Origin: Acidithiobacillus sulfuriphilus
GTDB taxonomy: Bacteria > Pseudomonadota > Gammaproteobacteria > Acidithiobacillales > Acidithiobacillaceae
NCBI RefSeq assembly: GCF_003721225.1
Contig: NZ_RIZI01000141.1
Span: forward strand, 1-19,974
Direction: 5' to 3'
DNA: 19,974 bases
Shown here: piece after piece, positions 15,274-19,974 of the stretch
Layout: every line of letters begins with the position of its first letter
Numbering within the stretch: the stretch's first letter is position 1
The notes under the pieces: model-generated
What the model saw: the letters and a program-made list of their open reading frames with translations, nothing else
Database searches by the model: none
Told to the model about the DNA's origin: nothing
Translations under genes and position numbers: made by a program

Positions 15274-16974
15274 ATGCATCGAATCATTAAGTCACACCTG
15301 GATAATTTCTCCAAGAGCTTCGGCCTTGACGACTTAGATGAAGCAGAACAGTTTGAGATGTTCGTCAACTACGCCGTGTTGACACCAAAGGTGAGCACGA
15401 CCTTCGAACTCGGGGACGTGACAACAGGCGAAGGCGACGATGGGATTGATGGAGTAGCCATCATCGTTGACGAGGAACTTCTTGTGTCACAAGAAGATGC
15501 TGAATCAATCTTTAAATCAGATCGGAAGAACCACGATGTGGAGATGGTTTTCATCCAGGCCAAGCGTAGCGATTCCTTTGACCTAGGAGACTTCCTAAAA
15601 TTCAAGGAGTCAGTTCAGAAATTCATCAACGCAGATGACTACGCGGTTGATGATGAAGTGCAAAACAACGCGAATGCCATCTACGACGTGTGCCTGAAGA
15701 ATGTGCCAAAAATTCGAGGCGGCAAGCCCTCGGTGACGGCTCGATTCATTACGACAGGTGTTTACAACGAGCCGGAAGCCCTGGAGACTGCTCGCAAGAA
15801 GTTCGAGCGGGACTTGAAGTCGGTTGGCTACTTTTCCACAGTTGATATTCAATTCGCTGGCCGGGATGAACTGACTGCGCTGTGGGTCTCAACCTATTCC
15901 GGAATTCAGGCGCAGTTGCCAATCTTCAGCAACGCACCACTCCCAAAAATTGCCGGGATTGAAGAAGCTTACCTCGTTGTCGCAAGCGCCAAAGACGTAG
16001 TCGAGAACCTCTTGATGAGTGCGGACGGGAATCTTCGGGCACAGGTTTTTGAAGAGAATGTCCGATCTTTCTTGGGCAGTGAAAACCCAGTAAATCGCTC
16101 TATCGCTGAGACTCTCAATGATGCCAAGGCTTCAACACGGTTTCCCGTGATGAACAACGGAATAACCATCGTAAGCCCGGATGTTCGCGTACAGGGAAAC
16201 GTCTTGCACCTCGAGAACTACCAGATTGTCAATGGATGCCAAACATCAAACGTTCTCTATGAAAACCGGAATATCCTTAGCGACAGGATCATGGTTAACC
16301 TAAAGATTGTCGAGACGTCAAATGAAGATGTCTTTGCCGAACTAGTCAGAGCAACAAACAGCCAATCCAAGATTGAAGAGAATCAGTTTTTCTCTCTTCG
16401 GCCAATTGTCAAGCGAGTGGAGCAGTACTTCGATTCGTTCGAAGATCAAGATGGGCGCCTGTACTTCGAACGCCGAGACCGCCAGTTCATCGGCAGAGAT
16501 GTTCCCGCTGTGCGAGTCTTCTCGGTTCACACGACCGCCAAGTGTGTTGCTGCGATGTTCTATCACCGGCCGGAGCTGGCGTATCGTTATCCGAAACAGA
16601 TGTACGAACTGATTGGCGAAAAGATGTTTGCGGATGGCAATAAGGAGTGCACCTTCTATTGTTCCTCGCTCGCCCTCTATCGGCTGCACCTACTCGTTTC
16701 AAATGGCACAATTCCGCAAAATATGCGCAAGTTCAAGTGGCACATCCTTGCCCTCGTGCGAGTGCTCATTGCTGGTAAGAAGATGCCCGAACTGAACTCA
16801 AAAAGGATGGAAGCCTACTGTCAGAAAGTAATTGATGCGCTTTCCAAGCACGGCACAACGGCGGTATCGCCGTTCAAGAAGGCAGCAGCAATCGTTCAGT
16901 CAATGGGCGAGATATCGAGTGATCGATTAAAGCGGCAGACTGTACTTGATGAAATGCTAAAGAAGATCAAATAG
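15274..16974 (+). CDS. AIPR-family (abortive infection phage resistance) protein
   Basis: The 566-residue protein carries the AIPR signature. MNNGITIVSP at about 293-302 is followed by LENYQIVNGCQTSNVLYENR and VRATNSQSKIEENQFFSLRP. The N-terminal region includes VFIQAKRS, which may be a PD-(D/E)xK-like QxK nuclease strand, preceded by acidic GDDGIDGVAI. AIPR proteins are linked to abortive infection, and several sit beside restriction or DISARM-like genes; the mechanism is not established. No signal peptide or membrane helix is seen. ATG 15274 has AGGA about 11 nt upstream. It is the only gene of cassette 3, with GC content between the AT-rich cassettes and the backbone. Confidence 0.85.
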   Translation: MHRIIKSHLDNFSKSFGLDDLDEAEQFEMFVNYAVLTPKVSTTFELGDVTTGEGDDGIDGVAIIVDEELLVSQEDAESIFKSDRKNHDVEMVFIQAKRSDSFDLGDFLKFKESVQKFINADDYAVDDEVQNNANAIYDVCLKNVPKIRGGKPSVTARFITTGVYNEPEALETARKKFERDLKSVGYFSTVDIQFAGRDELTALWVSTYSGIQAQLPIFSNAPLPKIAGIEEAYLVVASAKDVVENLLMSADGNLRAQVFEENVRSFLGSENPVNRSIAETLNDAKASTRFPVMNNGITIVSPDVRVQGNVLHLENYQIVNGCQTSNVLYENRNILSDRIMVNLKIVETSNEDVFAELVRATNSQSKIEENQFFSLRPIVKRVEQYFDSFEDQDGRLYFERRDRQFIGRDVPAVRVFSVHTTAKCVAAMFYHRPELAYRYPKQMYELIGEKMFADGNKECTFYCSSLALYRLHLLVSNGTIPQNMRKFKWHILALVRVLIAGKKMPELNSKRMEAYCQKVIDALSKHGTTAVSPFKKAAAIVQSMGEISSDRLKRQTVLDEMLKKIK

Positions 16975-16990
16975 GTGCGACCATGTATAT

Positions 16991-17062
16991 GTCTAACAAT
17001 CGCTTCGAGAGGGACGCTCCGCCGAAAAGCCGGCTCCGCGCCCCTCAAGCTTCACGTTAGAT
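16991..17062 (+). other. attC site 3 (end of cassette 3)
   Basis: R'' is GTCTAAC (16991-16997) and R' is GTTAGAT (17056-17062), 72 bp. GAGGG-a-CGC pairs with GCGCCCCTC, and the L' box reads CAAGCTTCAC. Unlike the other sites, R'' differs by one base from the complement of its cassette's start core (GTTAGCC at 15212). Confidence 0.86.
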
Positions 17063-17077
17063 TTTTCGGAGAGAGTA

Positions 17078-17890
17078 ATGGAGAAGTCCTGGAAAGAGGC
17101 CATAAAGAAAGTGCTTGGGGAGTCGGACACTCCGCTGCACTACGCAGAAATATCCGAGCAAATATTATCTCGCGGTTATTACGAGACTGACGGTGCAACT
17201 CCAGCGGCAACAGTGAACGCACAAATTTCTTCGTCGATAAAGCATGATGGAGAGAAATCACCATTTATTCGTGTTGGCAAAGGCATATTCACACTCAAGA
17301 GTTCACCGGCGACGGAAAACATTCCGGCACCAGCTCCAGTTTCAAAACAAAAGAAATCTGAAACTCTTGCCGAAACTGACGTGGAGGCCTCCGACTCAAT
17401 CATTCACTCCTTCGGCATGTATTGGCAACGTGATCTTGTTGTGTGGCGCAATGATCCAAAAATGTTTGGAAAACAGCAGGCTCTTTCAAAGCCAGTAGAC
17501 TTCGGTAAACAGAAAGGCATTTACATTCTTTACGACCACCACACCGTAGTGTATATCGGGCGCTCCATTGACCGCCCGCTGGGTAAACGCCTTTTCGAGC
17601 ACACAGTCGATCGCTTGGGTAGTCGCTGGAATCGATTTTCATGGTTTGGGCTACTTGATGTTACGCAAGAGGGTAATCTTCGAGAAACTGCCCTCAACGC
17701 ATCCCTTGCCAGTCTTGTCGCAACACTAGAGGCTCTGCTTATCGAGGCACTTGAGCCGCCGCAAAATAGAAAGCGTGGCGATGATTTTTCTGCTATCGAA
17801 TATATTCAAGACATTGACCCCGAGCTGAAAGAAAAGGAAATTCAAAATACGCTGCGGGCTATTGAGCAAAAAATGCGGGGTGGTTCGTGA
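17078..17890 (+). CDS. HARE-HTH and GIY-YIG nuclease-domain protein
   Basis: The 270-residue protein has an N-terminal HARE-HTH domain (about 1-75): MEKSWKEAIKKVLGES, a helix HYAEISEQILSRGYY, and FIRVGKGIFTLKS. After a linker (76-110) comes a GIY-YIG domain with GIYIL (147-151) and VVYIGRS (157-163). It also has an arginine/histidine helix (R171, H175) and a C-terminal glutamate and asparagine in LIEALEPPQNRKRGD (221-235). GIY-YIG domains cut DNA, and HARE-HTH domains are thought to read modified or restriction-associated DNA. ATG 17078 follows GGAGAG at 17068-17073. It is the only gene of cassette 4. A role in defence is inferred from domains and neighbours. Confidence 0.82.
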   Translation: MEKSWKEAIKKVLGESDTPLHYAEISEQILSRGYYETDGATPAATVNAQISSSIKHDGEKSPFIRVGKGIFTLKSSPATENIPAPAPVSKQKKSETLAETDVEASDSIIHSFGMYWQRDLVVWRNDPKMFGKQQALSKPVDFGKQKGIYILYDHHTVVYIGRSIDRPLGKRLFEHTVDRLGSRWNRFSWFGLLDVTQEGNLRETALNASLASLVATLEALLIEALEPPQNRKRGDDFSAIEYIQDIDPELKEKEIQNTLRAIEQKMRGGS

Positions 17891-17894
17891 AAAA

Positions 17895-17957
17895 ATCTAA
17901 CCTTACGCTCAAGCGGGACGCCGCAAAAGCGCGGCGCCCCTTAGCTTCACGTTAGGC
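17895..17957 (+). other. attC site 4 (end of cassette 4)
   Basis: R'' is ATCTAAC (17895-17901), the exact complement of the cassette 4 start core GTTAGAT, and R' is GTTAGGC (17951-17957), 63 bp. GGG-a-CGCCGC pairs with GCGGCGCCC with one extrahelical A. The L' box AGCTTCAC matches attC3. Confidence 0.88.
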
Positions 17958-17992
17958 CAGTGAAAATGGCATGTATTCATCGGGAGTAGTTC

Positions 17993-18316
17993 ATGGAGCT
18001 GCAAGACTTCGTTTCACAAGCGCTAGGCGATATCGTCAATGGTGTTAAAAAAGCCCAGGAGCTCACGGGACCCGGAATCATCTGTCCTGACGGGCTCGAA
18101 ACCGACGATGCTCTTAAGGCCGGTATAAGTACTATTTCCGCAGTGGAGTTCCAGGTATCTGTCCGTACTGACGAACGCACGGGAAGTGAGGCAAAACTAA
18201 GTGTCGTAGCTGCAATCGTGGGTGGTCACATGAAAGGGGAAAGCGCCTCCAATTCCGGTCATGTGGCCACGTTGTCTTTTCGCGTTCCAGTTCGCTTCCC
18301 AAGAAGCAAAGAATGA
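17993..18316 (+). CDS. Small Trypco2-like protein
   Basis: The 107-residue product begins MELQDFVSQALGDIVNGVKK and ends in beta-strands (VEFQVSVRT, VVAAIVGG, LSFRVPVRFP). This matches the layout of trypsin-co-occurring domain 2 proteins: an N-terminal helix that targets an inner-membrane or partner surface, then a small beta-sheet. Such proteins are predicted parts of conflict systems but have no proven activity. GGGAG at 17982-17986 lies 6 nt before ATG 17993. There is no signal peptide. It is alone in cassette 5, with no trypsin-like protease adjacent. Family assignment is by pattern only, so a generic small cassette protein remains possible. Confidence 0.6.
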   Translation: MELQDFVSQALGDIVNGVKKAQELTGPGIICPDGLETDDALKAGISTISAVEFQVSVRTDERTGSEAKLSVVAAIVGGHMKGESASNSGHVATLSFRVPVRFPRSKE

Positions 18317-18335
18317 AAACGTGTTTGGCGTTACG

Positions 18336-18395
18336 GCCTAACAAATCGTTCAAGCGGACGCGCATACTGCGCGCCGCTTATCTCATTCGTTGGGC
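18336..18395 (+). other. attC site 5 (end of cassette 5)
   Basis: R'' is GCCTAAC (18336-18342), the exact complement of the cassette 5 start core GTTAGGC, and R' is GTTGGGC (18389-18395), 60 bp. AAGCGG-a-CGCGC pairs perfectly with GCGCGCCGCTT around a short loop. It resembles the 60-bp class of attC found on short resistance-gene cassettes. Confidence 0.9.
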
Positions 18396-18485
18396 ACTTT
18401 GACGCGCCTTTGTCGTGCCATTGACAATAGCCATAGCTGAGAAACTGCCCAACAAGCGCTTCGAGTAGGACTCTCCGTGAACCGC
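18390..18485 (+). other. Gene-less sixth cassette with truncated attC
   Basis: The cassette starts at GTTGGGC (18389) and carries its matching R'' core GCCCAAC (18447-18453). A left attC arm GCGCTTCGAGTAGGACTCTC (18456-18475) follows, resembling attC3. The right arm and R' are missing; the sequence runs into the end of the permease gene. The 50 or so nt between the two cores hold no ORF. A TTGACA occurs at 18421 but has no -10 partner. Confidence 0.7.
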
Positions 18486-18488
18486 CCC

Positions 18489-19974
18489 TCACGGCGCCGT
18501 GGGCGGCACCTCGTTGAGTTCCTTCACATAGCGCACCATCTCATCGTCGGCCACGGCAAAGCGCAGGGCCGCCCATAGTACGGCCAGGCTCAGAACGGCG
18601 ATGATCCCCATGTCTCCGAAGAAGGGGATCCAATCCTTGCCGCCCAAGCTGGCGGGTCCCAGATAACTACACAGCCAAAGCAGCGCAAAATAGGGAAAGA
18701 CCCACCACACATGGCGCCAGCCCAACGCTTCCCGGTCCTGCGCATCCTGAAGAACATAGTGAAACAGGAGATACACCGCGAGCAGCAGCGTCAAGGCCAC
18801 GAAAGTGAACGTGAGGGTGGCCAAGCCCGCCCAGAAGATGATCCAGTTGGCCACGATAAAGGCCATGGGCGCCAACACCGGCGCCGCCCACAGGCGAAAG
18901 GGCCTTGGCTCCTGCGGCATGGCCCGCCGCAGTTGCAGCAGGACAACGGGGCCCAGGCTATAGGACAAGACCGTGACCGAGGAAATATACCCCACCAGCT
19001 TTTGCCAGGAAGGAAAGGGAAAGAAAAACAGGGAACCCACCCCATAGACCACCAGCAGGCTCAGCCAGGGAACCCCCCGGCCGTTGAGGCGCGCCAGCCA
19101 GCGCGGCCCACTGCCCATTTCGCCCGTAGCCATGGTGATGCGCGCCGCCGAGGTGGTGTAGATGAAGGCCGTGCCCGCCGGCGAAACCAAGGCATCCGCA
19201 TACAGGAGCACCCCCCACCACGTCGCGCCCACCGCCGTCGCCAAGGCCGCGAAGGGGCCGGTGAGGCCGGGGAAATCCAGATGCTGCCAACCGCCTTGGG
19301 CCAGGTCCGCGGGACTCACCGCCACCAGAAAGGCCAACTGCAGGCCCTCGTAGAGCACTGCGCCGATGAGCACCGAGCCGATCACCGCAATGGGGATGTT
19401 CCTGCCCGGATTGCGGCTCTCCCCGGCCAGATCGATGGCCTGGCGGAAGCCGAAAAAGCTGAAGATCACCCCGGCGCTGGCCACCGCCGTGAACATCCCC
19501 TGCAAATCCCCGTGGGGATGCTGCAGGCGCAGGTTCTCCGGATGCCAGGACAGACTCATGAGCACGAAAACGGTGGCTGCGGGAATGATGAGCTTCCACC
19601 AGGTGGCGGCGCTGTTGAGGAGCAACACCCAGCGGATCACCAAAAAATTGAGGAGCACGAAAACGCCCAGCAGCAAGACGGCGGCGACGAAACCCCGGTT
19701 GCTCAGGAGACCGGAACTGCCCCGCAGAAAACCGGGCAGATAATTATTGGCATAGGTCAAAACCGCCGTGACCTCCACCGGGGCGATGGAGACATAGGAA
19801 AAGAACAGGATCCAGCTCCAGATCCGTCCGAGCATCGGCCCATTACCCACATGGCTGATATGCACAATGGAACCGCTGCGCGGGATCATCGGCCCGAGTT
19901 CGGCATAGACCAGGGCCAGCAACAGGATGGCCCCCGCCCCCACCGCCCAGGACCCCAGGCTCAAGGGCCCCGCC
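18489..19974 (-). CDS. APC-superfamily amino acid/polyamine permease (N-terminus beyond the window)
   Basis: The frame is open to the right edge and ends at TGA (18489-18491). About 494 residues are visible, with some 11-12 hydrophobic helices. Typical APC features are VYAELGPMIPRSGS in the second helix region, the glycine-rich VIFSFFGFRQAIDLAGESRN with PGRNIPIAV (the family's unwound-helix block), and a C-terminal series of helices. It should import an amino acid or related solute across the inner membrane; the substrate is unknown. A TTG at 19964 looks like an internal codon, so the start is probably outside. GC content has returned to backbone level. The stop lies within a few bases of the integron array end. 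Confidence 0.85.
   Translation of the reverse strand, partial: AGPLSLGSWAVGAGAILLLALVYAELGPMIPRSGSIVHISHVGNGPMLGRIWSWILFFSYVSIAPVEVTAVLTYANNYLPGFLRGSSGLLSNRGFVAAVLLLGVFVLLNFLVIRWVLLLNSAATWWKLIIPAATVFVLMSLSWHPENLRLQHPHGDLQGMFTAVASAGVIFSFFGFRQAIDLAGESRNPGRNIPIAVIGSVLIGAVLYEGLQLAFLVAVSPADLAQGGWQHLDFPGLTGPFAALATAVGATWWGVLLYADALVSPAGTAFIYTTSAARITMATGEMGSGPRWLARLNGRGVPWLSLLVVYGVGSLFFFPFPSWQKLVGYISSVTVLSYSLGPVVLLQLRRAMPQEPRPFRLWAAPVLAPMAFIVANWIIFWAGLATLTFTFVALTLLLAVYLLFHYVLQDAQDREALGWRHVWWVFPYFALLWLCSYLGPASLGGKDWIPFFGDMGIIAVLSLAVLWAALRFAVADDEMVRYVKELNEVPPTAP

Larger units (their letters stand above)
12215..18485 (+). mobile_element. Integron gene-cassette array without integrase (CALIN) carrying defence genes
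   Basis: Five complete attC sites and one truncated site delimit cassettes of about 1780, 1218, 1844, 895 and 438 nt plus a gene-less remnant. All genes point the same way and each is followed within about 1-25 nt by its attC. Base composition is clearly more AT-rich than the flanking nadC and permease genes, strongest in the first two cassettes. No intI gene lies on either side in this window; in a canonical layout it would be on the left, where nadC stands. The recombination points lie after G12214, G13994, G15212, G17056, G17951 and G18389. Confidence 0.88.

Noticed and set aside
13929..18395. Regularly spaced palindromes suggestive of a CRISPR array or REP elements
   Set aside because: Spacing is gene-sized, the stems differ in sequence, and conserved GTTRRRY cores identify them as attC sites.
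18421..18426. Perfect -35 box TTGACA in the micro-cassette
   Set aside because: No -10-like hexamer occurs 16-19 nt downstream, so it is not reported as a promoter.

Overview
The window looks like a chromosomal segment of a GC-rich gammaproteobacterium-like organism, possibly Acidithiobacillus or a relative. The taxon is inferred from gene order (divergent lptFG and pepA-holC-valS), protein character and the GC-rich backbone; it was not tested. The backbone holds housekeeping genes in tight operons. About 6.3 kb on the right is compositionally foreign and AT-richer, and is the most notable part.

Left part (1-4000): the HRDC-type C-terminus of a RecQ-like helicase, then a roughly 210-bp imperfect palindrome, then cyaY (frataxin-like), an EVE-domain protein and a small unknown gene on the plus strand. 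These converge on lptG and lptF, the lipopolysaccharide-transport permeases, on the minus strand.

Middle part (4000-11856): a plus-strand run divergent from lptFG, consisting of pepA, holC, a proline/alanine-rich protein of unknown function, valS, nhaA and nadC. Genes are 0-12 nt apart or overlap, so this is probably one transcription unit. A sigma70-like promoter precedes pepA.

Right part (11857-18488): an integron gene-cassette array without an integrase gene in view (a CALIN, i.e. a cluster of attC sites lacking an integrase). I read five complete attC sites and one truncated one. In five of six cassettes the 7-nt core at the cassette start is the exact reverse complement of the R'' core of that cassette's own attC, which fixes the boundaries. 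The cassettes encode (1) a Dam-family adenine methyltransferase plus an HNH restriction endonuclease, (2) a TIR-domain protein, (3) an AIPR-family abortive-infection protein, (4) a HARE-HTH plus GIY-YIG nuclease, (5) a small Trypco2-like protein, and (6) a tiny cassette with no gene whose attC is cut short. Every recognisable cassette product belongs to a family linked to phage defence, so this is a defence island assembled by integron recombination. Between nadC and the first cassette lie about 360 bp of platform DNA with clustered hairpins, a set of mutually exclusive pairings and a short ORF with a strong ribosome-binding site that runs across the first recombination junction.

The array ends beside the stop codon of a minus-strand APC-family permease (18489 to the window edge), which restores the GC-rich backbone.
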